A stretch of DNA of 64,000 nucleotides from an uncultured Pelagibacteraceae bacterium. Its GTDB lineage: Bacteria; Pseudomonadota; Alphaproteobacteria; Pelagibacterales; Pelagibacteraceae. Below, in pieces: positions 35,599 to 43,938 of this stretch. How positions within the stretch are numbered: the first letter of the stretch is position 1; each line of letters opens with the position of its first letter. The notes below the pieces were generated by a model. That model did not search any database. It was not told where the DNA came from and worked only from the letters and a program-made list of their open reading frames with translations. Location: contig CABXUA010000003.1 in assembly GCA_902515355.1 (NCBI GenBank), positions 24,937 to 88,936 on the forward strand, given 5' to 3'. The translations under genes and the position numbers were made by a program.

Positions 35599-36864
35599 AT
35601 GAGCGATACACCATATGTACCTTCATCAAAATTTGGAAAGTGGTTTAATGATCGACTACCATTATTAACTCTTAGTGCGCATCTTCAAGATTATCCTACG
35701 CCAAAAAATTTAAACTACTGGTGGACTTTTGGAGGAATTCTAACTTTTTGTCTGGTTACACAAATAGTAACTGGTCTCGTTTTAGCCATGCATTACGTTG
35801 CTCACGCGGATCTAGCATTTGACAGCATAGAACACATAATGAGAGACGTTAATTATGGTTGGCTTTTAAGATACATTCACTCTAATGGTGCATCGATGTT
35901 TTTTCTTGCAGTTTATATTCATATTTTCAGAGCTTTATTCTACGGCTCTTACAAATCACCGAGAGAGGTTATTTGGATAATAGGTATGTTAATATACATA
36001 TTAATGATGGCTACAGCGTTTATGGGTTATGTTTTACCTTGGGGTCAAATGAGCTTTTGGGGAGCAACGGTTATAACTAATTTATTTAGCGCAATTCCAT
36101 TTGTAGGCGAGGGTATAACAACTTGGCTGTGGGGAGGATATTCTGTTGACAATCCCACTTTAACTAGATTTTTTAGTCTACACTATCTGTTTCCATTTAT
36201 AATTTTAGGCTTGGTAATTTTGCATATTTGGGCCTTGCACGTACCAGGAAACAATAATCCTATCGGAATAGATATTAAAAAACCTTCAAAAGATACAGTT
36301 CCTTTTCACCCGTATATAACAATTAAAGATTTATTCGCTTTATTAATATTCATAATTATTTTTTCGGGATTTATTTTTTTCTCTCCAAATGTTATGGGGC
36401 ACCCAGACAACTATATTCAAGCTAATCCTTTAATAACGCCAACTCATATTGTGCCAGAGTGGTATCTTTTACCTTTTTATGCAATTTTAAGATCAGTACC
36501 AGATAAACTTGGAGGAGTTATCCTATTATTTGCCTCAATTTTTATTTTGTTAGCTTTACCTTGGTTAGATAAAAGCAAAGTTAGGTCAGCAGTGTTTAGA
36601 CCTATTTACAGAATTTTCTTTTGGGTATTAATAATAGATGTTTTAGCATTAGGATATGTTGGAGCAATGCCTGCGGAGGGCTTGTATTTATTAATTGCTA
36701 GAGTTGGTACAGCATATTATTTCTTGCATTTTTTAGTAATCCTACCATTTTTAAGTAGGGTAGAAAAAACTGACCCGCTACCACTTAGCATTTCAGAACC
36801 TGTTTTTGGAGGTATGCCTAAGCCTGCGATGATGAAAAGTGATAAAAAAAACAAAAATGAGTAA
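35599..36864 (+). CDS. petB: Cytochrome b of the bc1 complex
   Basis: Membrane core of the bc1 complex, 421 residues, with eight predicted helices. The Qo-site motif is PEWY (in [17 protein letters not shown]), and haem-ligand histidines lie in helices B and D ([49 protein letters not shown]). [17 protein letters not shown] is the conserved cd1 region. It is a full b6-plus-IV type long form, as in proteobacteria and mitochondria. Its stop overlaps the petC start by 8 bp. Confidence 0.98.
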   Translation: MSDTPYVPSSKFGKWFNDRLPLLTLSAHLQDYPTPKNLNYWWTFGGILTFCLVTQIVTGLVLAMHYVAHADLAFDSIEHIMRDVNYGWLLRYIHSNGASMFFLAVYIHIFRALFYGSYKSPREVIWIIGMLIYILMMATAFMGYVLPWGQMSFWGATVITNLFSAIPFVGEGITTWLWGGYSVDNPTLTRFFSLHYLFPFIILGLVILHIWALHVPGNNNPIGIDIKKPSKDTVPFHPYITIKDLFALLIFIIIFSGFIFFSPNVMGHPDNYIQANPLITPTHIVPEWYLLPFYAILRSVPDKLGGVILLFASIFILLALPWLDKSKVRSAVFRPIYRIFFWVLIIDVLALGYVGAMPAEGLYLLIARVGTAYYFLHFLVILPFLSRVEKTDPLPLSISEPVFGGMPKPAMMKSDKKNKNE

Positions 36865-37636
36865 AATAAATTTAAGATTTTTTTTAACCTTATTATTTTT
36901 TTTTTCTATTACCTCTTCAAATGCTGCAGAAAAAGTAAAATTATTGAGCCCAGATTGGTCTTTTAAAGGAATCACAGGAAAGTTTGATAGAGCATCACTT
37001 CAAAGAGGCTACCAAGTTTATAATGAAGTATGTGCCTCATGTCATTCAATGAGGCTATTAAGCTATAGAAACCTCGGAGAAAAAGGTGGACCTGAATTTA
37101 CTGAGGATGAGGTTAAAAATATAGCAGCAAGTTTTGAAGTCACAGATGGTCCTGACAGCCAAGGTGAAATGTTTACTCGACCGGGAAGACCGTCAGATAG
37201 ATTTGTTTCAATATATCCTAATGTAGAAGCAGCTGCAGCTGCAAATGGAGGAGCTTACCCTCCAGATATGTCGGTTTTAGTTAAATCTAGAAAAGGAGGT
37301 GCAGATTATATCTATTCTGTTCTTATGGGCTACGAGGATCCTCCAGCAAATATAAAATTAGATGAAGGTGTTTATTATAACAAATATATGGAAGGTAAAA
37401 AAATTAAAATGTCCCAACCTCTTATGGAAGGCATTGTTACATATTCTGATGGCACAAATGCCACTGAAGAACAAATGGCAAAAGATGTAACAGCTTTTCT
37501 AACATGGGCGGCTGAACCTCATCTTGAGGCAAGACATAAAATGGGATTTAAAGTTATTATATTTTTAATTATTCTTACTGTCTTAGTTTATTTAAGCATG
37601 AAAAGAATTTGGTCAAGGGTTGACACGGAAGTATAA
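36857..37636 (+). CDS. petC: Cytochrome c1
   Basis: Haem c subunit of the bc1 complex, 259 residues from the ATG at 36857; the track start is a GTG within petB. A Sec signal peptide [25 protein letters not shown] is followed by haem motif CASCH (Cys59, Cys62, His63) and family segments [17 protein letters not shown] and [17 protein letters not shown]. One C-terminal anchor helix ([20 protein letters not shown]) holds it in the membrane, facing the periplasm. The last 24 bp overlap the convergent ychF. Confidence 0.97.
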   Translation: MSKINLRFFLTLLFFFSITSSNAAEKVKLLSPDWSFKGITGKFDRASLQRGYQVYNEVCASCHSMRLLSYRNLGEKGGPEFTEDEVKNIAASFEVTDGPDSQGEMFTRPGRPSDRFVSIYPNVEAAAAANGGAYPPDMSVLVKSRKGGADYIYSVLMGYEDPPANIKLDEGVYYNKYMEGKKIKMSQPLMEGIVTYSDGTNATEEQMAKDVTAFLTWAAEPHLEARHKMGFKVIIFLIILTVLVYLSMKRIWSRVDTEV

Positions 37637-38683
37637 AACATCTCCATCTTTTACTAAATAGTCTTTGCCTTCAATTCTTAGCTTACCTTTTTCTTTACAT
37701 TTTTCTGCACTCCCAAATTTTATAAAATCTTCACAAGTAACTGTCTCAGCCCTTATAAAATTTTTTTCAAAATCGGTATGTATTACGCTTGCGGCTTTAG
37801 GTGCTGGAGTATTTCTTTTTACTGTCCAGGCTCTACTCTCTTCAGGACCAGATGTAAAAAAAGTATTTAAACCTAAAAGATCATAACCTTCTTTAATAAG
37901 TAGATTTAAACCTGTTTTATTTAAACCAATTTCTCTCATAAAAGATTCTCTTTCGTTTTTATCTAAGCCCATAATTTGATCCTCAATATCAGCACAAATA
38001 GTAACTATTTTTTCATTAGTATACTTGCTTTTAATACTTTGAGTGAAAGAATTACCTTTTGCCAAATTTTTATCATCGATGTTACAGACAATAATCTTGG
38101 GCTTTATGCTTAATAATCCTATAGAAGATAAAAACTTATTTTCTTTTTCATCTTTTATTTGAATATCATTTTCCTGATTTAATTGTGATAGTTTTTCTTC
38201 TAGAGTTTTAATTTCTTTTTCACTTAATAATTTCTTTTTACTTTTTTCTAATTTTTTTTGAATTACATCAATATCTGAGAGAATAATTTCTGTTTGAATA
38301 GTTTCTAAATCCTCAATTGGATTAATTTTAGAATTTACATGAGTTATTTTATCTGACTCAAAACATCTCACTAAGTGTATTATCGCATCTACCTCTCTTA
38401 TGTGAGATAGAAATTTGTTACCTAGACCCTCACCTTTAGAAGCCCCTTTAACTAACCCAGCGATATCAACAAAAGTAATATTAGTGTAGATTTTTTTTTT
38501 TGATTTTGAAAGTTTTGCTAATTTATCTAATCTATCATCAACGACGTCTACTATGCCTATATTTGGATCTATTGTGCAAAATGGAAAATTTGCAGCTTCA
38601 GCATTTTTTGATGCAGTTAAAGCGTTAAACAATGTAGATTTACCCACATTAGGCAAACCTACTATACCGCACTTAAATCCCAT
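37613..38683 (-). CDS. ychF: Redox-regulated ATPase YchF (OLA1 family)
   Basis: Obg-related P-loop protein of 356 residues that prefers ATP and associates with ribosomes. Walker A is GLPNVGKST (about 9-17), switch regions in NFPFCTIDPNIG and VDIAGLVKGASKGEGLGNKFL, and the G4-position motif is CNIDD rather than NKxD, consistent with altered nucleotide specificity. The C-terminal TGS domain holds RAWTVKRNTPAPKAASVIHTDFEKNFIRAE. Start overlaps the pth stop by 11 bp; pth-ychF pairing is widely conserved. Confidence 0.96.
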   Translation of the reverse strand: MGFKCGIVGLPNVGKSTLFNALTASKNAEAANFPFCTIDPNIGIVDVVDDRLDKLAKLSKSKKKIYTNITFVDIAGLVKGASKGEGLGNKFLSHIREVDAIIHLVRCFESDKITHVNSKINPIEDLETIQTEIILSDIDVIQKKLEKSKKKLLSEKEIKTLEEKLSQLNQENDIQIKDEKENKFLSSIGLLSIKPKIIVCNIDDKNLAKGNSFTQSIKSKYTNEKIVTICADIEDQIMGLDKNERESFMREIGLNKTGLNLLIKEGYDLLGLNTFFTSGPEESRAWTVKRNTPAPKAASVIHTDFEKNFIRAETVTCEDFIKFGSAEKCKEKGKLRIEGKDYLVKDGDVLYFRVNP

Positions 38684-39245
38684 TAAGATTTTGATTAACT
38701 TTACTTGAAAATAAATCTATTTTTTTTTCGATCAGAGTTGGAATTGATTTAATAATATTATCTGTTATTTCTTTTATTCTCTCTTCTTCATCATCCTTAA
38801 AGTCTTCAAGAACATGATTATTAACACGTTTTTTCTCCTTAGGATGACCAATTCCTATCCTTACCCTAGAATAATCTTTACCAATAAATTTATCTATAGA
38901 CTCAATTCCATTATGTCCGGCACTACTACCACCAAATTTCGCTTTTATCTTTCCAAAATCAATATCCATATCATCGTGAAAAACTATAACGTCCTTTGAA
39001 TCTATTTTAAAATAATCTATTAACTCTTTAATCGCTGTGCCTGAATTATTCATGAAGGTAAGAGGTTTAATTGCGTAAACTTTCTGTTCTTGAATATTGC
39101 CTGTGGTCAGAAGCCCTTTAAATTTAGGTTTTTGTTTTGATAGTTTAAAGTGCTGATTAATTGCATCAATAATTCTAAAACCAATATTATGTCGGTTGTT
39201 AGTACTGTTAGTTCCTGGATTTCCTAATCCTACTAGTAAAAGCAT
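38673..39245 (-). CDS. pth: Peptidyl-tRNA hydrolase
   Basis: 190-residue hydrolase that releases tRNA from stalled peptidyl-tRNA. Motifs: LLVGLGNPGTNSTNNRHNIGFRIID with the catalytic His (about 21), KPLTFMNNSG with substrate-binding Asn, and VFHDDMDIDFGKIKAKFGGSSAGHNGIESI with the catalytic Asp. Length matches the bacterial enzyme. It follows rplY by 6 bp and overlaps ychF, forming prs-rplY-pth-ychF. Confidence 0.97.
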   Translation of the reverse strand: MLLLVGLGNPGTNSTNNRHNIGFRIIDAINQHFKLSKQKPKFKGLLTTGNIQEQKVYAIKPLTFMNNSGTAIKELIDYFKIDSKDVIVFHDDMDIDFGKIKAKFGGSSAGHNGIESIDKFIGKDYSRVRIGIGHPKEKKRVNNHVLEDFKDDEEERIKEITDNIIKSIPTLIEKKIDLFSSKVNQNLNGI

Positions 39246-39251
39246 ATATAT

Positions 39252-40022
39252 TTATTTTTTTTCAGGAGGTTTTTTTTCCGGAGAAGATTTTTTATCTCCA
39301 GCCTGTTTTTTATCACCAGTTTGATCTTTACCTTTTTCCTCTTTTTTAGGAGCTTCTCCTTCTTTAGCAGTTGTTGCTTCACTTCCTTCACCAGTAGCTG
39401 GAGCTGCTTCACCTTCAGCGCCTTCAGCAGGCACTTCTTCGGCTGGTTTTTCTGGTTCTTTAACAATGGTAGGTGCAGCGACAGTTGCAATAACAAAATC
39501 TCTATCTGCTATAGTGGGCGTTACATTTTCAGGTAATTTTACAGAAGAAATTTTAATGCTAGTTCCTATGTCTGTCCCAGTCAAGTCAATCAATATATCA
39601 TCTGGAATTTTATCAGCAGGACACTTAAGTTCAACTTTCCTTCTGACTATGTTAAGTACTCCGCCTCTTTTGAGACCAGGTGACTCATCGTGATTTTTAA
39701 ATTTTACAGGTATCTCAATAACAATTTTTGATCCTGAAACAATTCTCATAAAATCTATATGTATAGGTTCATCTGAAACAACGTGATACGCAACTTCTCT
39801 TGCTAAAACTTTTTGTTTCTTCCCGTCAATGTCTAATTCTAAGACAGTAGAAAGAAAAGAATCTGAATTCAAAATATTATTTATTGTTTTTTTCTCTATA
39901 GAAATTTTAGTATTTGGATCTTTTCCGCCGTATAAAATAGCTGGAATGAATCCTTTATTTCTTAACTTATTAATTTCACCAGCCGTGGTACTATCTCTTT
40001 TTATAGCTTTTACATTATTCAT
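39252..40022 (-). CDS. rplY: 50S ribosomal protein L25/Ctc with long low-complexity tail
   Basis: L25 of the TL5/Ctc type, 256 residues, binds 5S rRNA. The N-terminal domain (about 1-95; GFIPAILYGGKDPNTKISI, VLARDVAYH-like VLAREVAYHVVSDEPIHIDFMRI) and the beta-rich second domain (about 100-180) are normal. The last 75 or so residues (from VKEPEKPAEEV) are an Ala/Glu/Gly/Pro then Lys-rich tail, visibly higher in G+C than the rest of the gene. Such tails occur in other alphaproteobacterial L25 proteins but their role is unknown. It lies between prs (50 bp) and pth (6 bp). Confidence 0.94.
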   Translation of the reverse strand: MNNVKAIKRDSTTAGEINKLRNKGFIPAILYGGKDPNTKISIEKKTINNILNSDSFLSTVLELDIDGKKQKVLAREVAYHVVSDEPIHIDFMRIVSGSKIVIEIPVKFKNHDESPGLKRGGVLNIVRRKVELKCPADKIPDDILIDLTGTDIGTSIKISSVKLPENVTPTIADRDFVIATVAAPTIVKEPEKPAEEVPAEGAEGEAAPATGEGSEATTAKEGEAPKKEEKGKDQTGDKKQAGDKKSSPEKKPPEKK

Positions 40023-40072
40023 GTTATTATTTGGATGAGCTATTTAACTCAACTTTTGCAATAAAACAAGCA

Positions 40073-41005
40073 TTAATTGAATAAATCTGAGACGGATGTA
40101 GAGTTTGAAATTCTTTTAATTGCCTCTGCCATTAGCGATGAAATAGATAAAACTTGTATTTTCTTGTTATTTTTTATCTTGTGTGAATTGTCTATTGAGT
40201 CTGTAATTATTAATTTCTCTACTTTTGATTTTTTTATCTTTTCAGCTGCATCTTTACTTAAAACTGCATGAGTAATAAAAACATGAACCTCAGTTGCTCC
40301 GTTTCTTTTTAAAGCATCTGCTGCATTAACGATCGTTCCACCACTATCAATAATATCATCTACGATAAGACATGTTTTACCTTTTACATTACCAATTATA
40401 TTCATTACCTGTGACTTTCCTGGTTTAGGTCTTCTTTTGTCGATAATTGCTAAATCTGATTTTAACCTTGTTGCTAAACCCCTAGTTCTTTGTACTCCCC
40501 CTACATCAGGCGAAACACAAATTAATTTTTTATTTTTAAATTTTTTCTTTATGTACCTCGCAAAAAGTGGTGTTGTAAACAAGTTATCAACCGGGATATC
40601 AAAAAAGCCTTGGATTTGTCCAGCGTGCAAATCAACAGTGACAACTCTATTGGCGCCGGCGTTTGAAATTAGATTAGAAACAACTTTTGCAGATATAGAA
40701 GTTCTTGGAGCAACTTTCCTGTCTTGTCTAGCGTATCCAAAGTAAGGAATTACAGCAGTTATATTTTTTGCAGAAGATCTTCTAAGTGCATCTATACTTA
40801 AAAGCAGTTCCATCAAATTATCGTTAGCTGGAGTTGATGTTGACTGAATAACAAAAACACTATTTCCTCTAATGTTTTCGTTTATTTCAACATAAATTTC
40901 TCCATCAGGAAATCTCTTTATATTGGTATTAACTAATTTAAGTTTTAATTGCTTACAGATATCCTTACTAAGCTTTGGGTTGCTTGTTCCAGATAAAATC
41001 TTCAT
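40073..41005 (-). CDS. prs: Ribose-phosphate pyrophosphokinase
   Basis: PRPP synthetase, 310 residues, supplying PRPP for nucleotides, His and Trp. Motifs: SGTSNPKLSKDICKQL start, FPDGEIYVEINENIRG, PYFGYARQDRKVAPRTSISAKVV (ATP site), DLHAGQIQGFFDIPVDNLF, and the PRPP loop CLIVDDIIDSGGTIVNAA. Length is that of class I enzymes. It probably has its own promoter just upstream and leads prs-rplY-pth-ychF. Confidence 0.97.
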   Translation of the reverse strand: MKILSGTSNPKLSKDICKQLKLKLVNTNIKRFPDGEIYVEINENIRGNSVFVIQSTSTPANDNLMELLLSIDALRRSSAKNITAVIPYFGYARQDRKVAPRTSISAKVVSNLISNAGANRVVTVDLHAGQIQGFFDIPVDNLFTTPLFARYIKKKFKNKKLICVSPDVGGVQRTRGLATRLKSDLAIIDKRRPKPGKSQVMNIIGNVKGKTCLIVDDIIDSGGTIVNAADALKRNGATEVHVFITHAVLSKDAAEKIKKSKVEKLIITDSIDNSHKIKNNKKIQVLSISSLMAEAIKRISNSTSVSDLFN

Positions 41006-41018
41006 CAGAGTATGCTTA

Positions 41019-41047
41019 CTTATACATTTATTTTTTTAAGTTTTCAA
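41019..41047 (-). promoter_or_regulatory. Candidate sigma70 promoter for prs
   Basis: On the minus strand TTGAAA, exactly 17 bp, TATAAG. The predicted start is about 7 nt before the prs ATG. Both hexamers match consensus at 5 or so of 6 positions. Confidence 0.5.
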
Positions 41048-41052
41048 ATAAA

Positions 41053-41817
41053 TTAACTTTTTATAAGGCTTATTGATGAAATACATCTACCGTAATCAAG
41101 CTCACCTAATTTTTGAGACCTTCTGTAACTAAAAAAATTATCAGATTCTTCAAAAGTATCTAAATCTATACCATCGATTTCTAGCACACCATTTTCAGAA
41201 AGAATACTAATTACGAAGCCCCTTAAATCGAAAAAAAATTTGTCATTTTTTGTTTTAGCAAAAAATTTATTGTTAAAATCAGACTTACTTACAAAAGTTT
41301 GGTAAAATTCCTCTCCAACCTCATAACTTTCCTTTCCTATACAAGGTCCAACCGAAGCAATAATTTGATTATCTTTTTTTAGTTCTTTAAATTTTTTTAT
41401 TGTGTTTTCTATGACTCCAGAAAGTGCTCCTTTCCAACCTGCATGTATGCATCCAATTATATTATTTTTTTTGTCATATAATATTATTGGAACGCAGTCG
41501 GCAGTTAATACTGCTAGGGCAATCCCTTTTAAATCAGTGACCAAAGCATCAGTTACTAACTTTTCATTTTTTTTATTTTTTTCATCCACTACAATTACTT
41601 TATTGCTATGAGTTTGGTGCATTAAAATTAGATCACTTTTTTCTACGCCCATTTTTTTAGATACTAAAAACAAATTTTTTTTAACATTTTCTTTTTTATC
41701 ATTTGATCCTATTCCGCAGTTAAGACTTTTATATATACCTTCTGAAACACCGTTCTTCTTCGAAAAAAAACAATGACTTAGATTACGAAATTGGCTTAAT
41801 TTCTTTGAGTAAAACAT
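41053..41817 (-). CDS. pgeF: PgeF/YfiH family protein (purine nucleoside phosphorylase LACC1-like / peptidoglycan editing factor)
   Basis: A 254-residue protein of the multi-copper oxidase-like YfiH/LACC1 family. Conserved metal/active-site segments are seen: LMHQTHSNKV, VLTADCVPIIL (Cys), IGCIHAGWKGALSG (His) and ASVGPCIGKESYEVGEEF. Members have been described as peptidoglycan editing factors and as purine nucleoside-processing enzymes; sequence does not choose. It overlaps the MidA-like gene by one base, in the order lgt-midA-pgeF seen in many alphaproteobacteria. The N-terminal start CFFSKKNGVSEGIYKSLNCG is typical. Confidence 0.88.
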   Translation of the reverse strand: MFYSKKLSQFRNLSHCFFSKKNGVSEGIYKSLNCGIGSNDKKENVKKNLFLVSKKMGVEKSDLILMHQTHSNKVIVVDEKNKKNEKLVTDALVTDLKGIALAVLTADCVPIILYDKKNNIIGCIHAGWKGALSGVIENTIKKFKELKKDNQIIASVGPCIGKESYEVGEEFYQTFVSKSDFNNKFFAKTKNDKFFFDLRGFVISILSENGVLEIDGIDLDTFEESDNFFSYRRSQKLGELDYGRCISSISLIKS

Positions 41818-42860
41818 TAAATAAATCCTAATAAAAATTTTTTCTTTTTTTTATAGGTAAAAATAACTTTAAATAAATTTCCCATATAATTATGGCTTAA
41901 AAGTCTCTCTAATCTAAAGTATAAATCAGATTTCTCTTTAAAAGACATTTTTTTACTTAAAATTTCTGCTCTTTCTAATATACCCATTTTTTTTAAAAAA
42001 AAACTTTGCGAAACAATTTTATTAACTGTTAAATTTCGTTTTTTAAAATAATCTTTTAATAGGTTAAAATTTACTAATGATGTAATATCTGCTTTTCCAA
42101 TATTGTTAAAAATTTTGTTTTTTTTATGTAATTTTACAGATTGCAAAGTGCTTATATTTAGCTGTTTTAAATATCCATAATCAATTAACAACAAACCTCC
42201 GTTTAAACTCTTAATTTTTCTTGTAATAATTTCCAATTCTCTTAATCCTTGTGCTGGGTATTCAATAATTCCATTTTTTTTGAGTAAATTTAATTTTTTT
42301 AATTTACTGATAGTTTTTTTAGAAACTTTTCTAAAAATTTCTTTAGGAGAAGATCTGTTATCAAAATTCAGGTATTTTTCGTACACATTTTTTTTTATTT
42401 TTTTAAACTGTTTAATCGGAATGGCATCAAAAAATTCATTTCCAAAAAATAGAGCGGGGCCAGCATTAATTTTGTTAAAATTTTTAATCCAAGTTACATT
42501 TTGCTCTTTAATTTTATTTCTTTGAACTTTTTCAAGAACACTACTTTTTTCATATAAAAAAATATTTAAGTATTTATAAAAGTTTGGAAACTTTTTGAAA
42601 GTTTTGATCATAATTTTACATTGCTCTCCATTACCCGGTCCTAGTTCAATAATATTAAATTTTTTTGGGCAACCTAAATCATCCCAAAAAGAAACAATCC
42701 ATATTGCAATCATCTCGCTAAATAACGGTGAAATTAATGGAGAGGTTACAAAATCACCGTTTTTACCAAATGGATTTTTAGTGAAGTAGTATCCTTTTTT
42801 GTTATCGTAGAGTGCTTTATCAATAAATTTATCTATTGGAATTAACTTTGAAACTCTCAT
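41817..42860 (-). CDS. SAM-dependent methyltransferase, MidA/NDUFAF7 family
   Basis: A 347-residue class I methyltransferase related to mitochondrial NDUFAF7 (MidA), which methylates an arginine of a complex I subunit. N-terminal signature: YYFTKNPFGKNGDFVTSPLISPLFSEMIAIWI; SAM-binding motif IIELGPGNGEQ; ALFFGNEFFDAIPIKQF and LLLIDYG are further conserved segments. Family members need a Gly-rich loop ELGPG, which is intact. It overlaps lgt by 4 bp and pgeF by 1 bp. A role in complex I assembly is inference from the mitochondrial homologue. Confidence 0.88.
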   Translation of the reverse strand: MRVSKLIPIDKFIDKALYDNKKGYYFTKNPFGKNGDFVTSPLISPLFSEMIAIWIVSFWDDLGCPKKFNIIELGPGNGEQCKIMIKTFKKFPNFYKYLNIFLYEKSSVLEKVQRNKIKEQNVTWIKNFNKINAGPALFFGNEFFDAIPIKQFKKIKKNVYEKYLNFDNRSSPKEIFRKVSKKTISKLKKLNLLKKNGIIEYPAQGLRELEIITRKIKSLNGGLLLIDYGYLKQLNISTLQSVKLHKKNKIFNNIGKADITSLVNFNLLKDYFKKRNLTVNKIVSQSFFLKKMGILERAEILSKKMSFKEKSDLYFRLERLLSHNYMGNLFKVIFTYKKKKKFLLGFI

Positions 42861-43639
42861 TTTTTTATTTTAGTTAAAATTATAATTCCAGCAATTATCA
42901 TAATTGAGCTTAAAAAACTTCCCATACTGAATAAATCAAAGATATATCCTATATTTTCATCAGGTTCTCTAAATTGTTCACTTAATATTCTAAAAAAACC
43001 GTATAGGATTAAAAAGAGTCCAGAGCAATAACCGGTTTTTATATTTTTATTATAAATTAAAGAGATTAGTATAATAAAAAGTAATACTCCCTCTAAGGTA
43101 GCTTCATAAAGTTGAGAGGGATGTCTAGGAATATTATCAGTTTTGCTAAAAATAACTGACCAAGAAAGATTTGTGGGCTTTCCAAAAAGTTCTCCATTAA
43201 CAAAGTTTGCAATTCTGCCTAAAAACAATCCTATTGGAGCAACGCATGCTATTATGTCTAAATATATAAAAGTCTGAGTATTAATTTTATAAGAAAAAAT
43301 ATATGTTCCTACTATAACACCTATCAAGCCACCATGGAAAGACATACCACCCTCCCAAATTTTAAAAATATCAATTGGGTTATCAATATAGTAGCCAGGG
43401 TTATAAAATATTACATATCCTAATCTTCCACCTAGAATGATTGAAATAATTAAATATGAAACAAGATTATCAAAGTTAGCTAAGTCAATATTTACATTCT
43501 GTGTCTTAGTTCTGAAAACTAATATCTTTTTTCCCAACCACCAACCCGCTAGAATTCCAAAAATGTAAGCTAAAGAATACCATCTAATCTCAATAATTCC
43601 GATACTTAGTAATACTGGGTCAAGATTATGAATATACAT
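42857..43639 (-). CDS. lgt: Prolipoprotein diacylglyceryl transferase
   Basis: Inner-membrane enzyme of 260 residues attaching diacylglycerol to the lipobox cysteine of prolipoproteins. Seven hydrophobic helices are visible. Key motifs: GGRLGYVIFYNP, GGMSFHGGLIGV with the essential His, and the Lgt signature GRIANFVNGELFGKPTNLSW, then HPSQLYEA. Length is typical. A good promoter lies directly upstream; the gene starts the lgt-midA-pgeF group. Confidence 0.97.
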   Translation of the reverse strand: MYIHNLDPVLLSIGIIEIRWYSLAYIFGILAGWWLGKKILVFRTKTQNVNIDLANFDNLVSYLIISIILGGRLGYVIFYNPGYYIDNPIDIFKIWEGGMSFHGGLIGVIVGTYIFSYKINTQTFIYLDIIACVAPIGLFLGRIANFVNGELFGKPTNLSWSVIFSKTDNIPRHPSQLYEATLEGVLLFIILISLIYNKNIKTGYCSGLFLILYGFFRILSEQFREPDENIGYIFDLFSMGSFLSSIMIIAGIIILTKIKK

Positions 43640-43651
43640 TTTGAAATTTAT

Positions 43652-43680
43652 AACATAATTGAATAAATATTTCTTATCAA
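43652..43680 (-). promoter_or_regulatory. Candidate sigma70 promoter for lgt
   Basis: Minus strand TTGATA, exactly 17 bp, TATGTT in the 53-bp lgt/ubiK-like divergent gap. The predicted start is about 6 nt before the lgt ATG. Confidence 0.4.
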
Positions 43681-43692
43681 TTAAGATAAAGT

Positions 43693-43938
43693 ATGAACAA
43701 TTCAGAAAAAATAATGGGATTATTATCTGGTTTAGTTAAAAACGGAATTCTCACATCTAAGGATGTAAAAAAAGAAATACTAAATGATTTAAAGTTTAGA
43801 AAAGACGAATTAATAAGTAAATTGCAATTAGTTTCTAAAGAAGAGTTTGAAATTTTAAAGAAAATTGTTCAAAAACAAGATAAAGAAATTCAAAAATTAA
43901 AAAAAAATAAAAAAATCAAAAAGGCAAAGAAATCTTAA
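43693..43938 (+). CDS. UbiK/BMFP-family accessory factor
   Basis: An 81-residue coiled-coil protein of the BMFP (COG2960) family, called UbiK in enterics, where it helps ubiquinone synthesis. The pattern of an N-terminal amphipathic helix (KIMGLLSGLVKNGILTSKDVKKEILNDLKFR) followed by LQLVSKEEFEILKKIVQKQDKEIQKLKKN, with the conserved VSKEEFE-LKK segment, is characteristic; the tail is Lys-rich. Alphaproteobacteria often carry it divergently beside lgt, as here. Its last 23 bp overlap the convergent histidine kinase gene. Family call is good; the ubiquinone role here is inference. Confidence 0.85.
   Translation: MNNSEKIMGLLSGLVKNGILTSKDVKKEILNDLKFRKDELISKLQLVSKEEFEILKKIVQKQDKEIQKLKKNKKIKKAKKS

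Noticed and set aside
39233-39496. 87-aa Leu/Lys-rich minus-strand ORF, and the plus-strand ORF 39321..39536
   Set aside because: Both are frame shadows of the low-complexity rplY tail.
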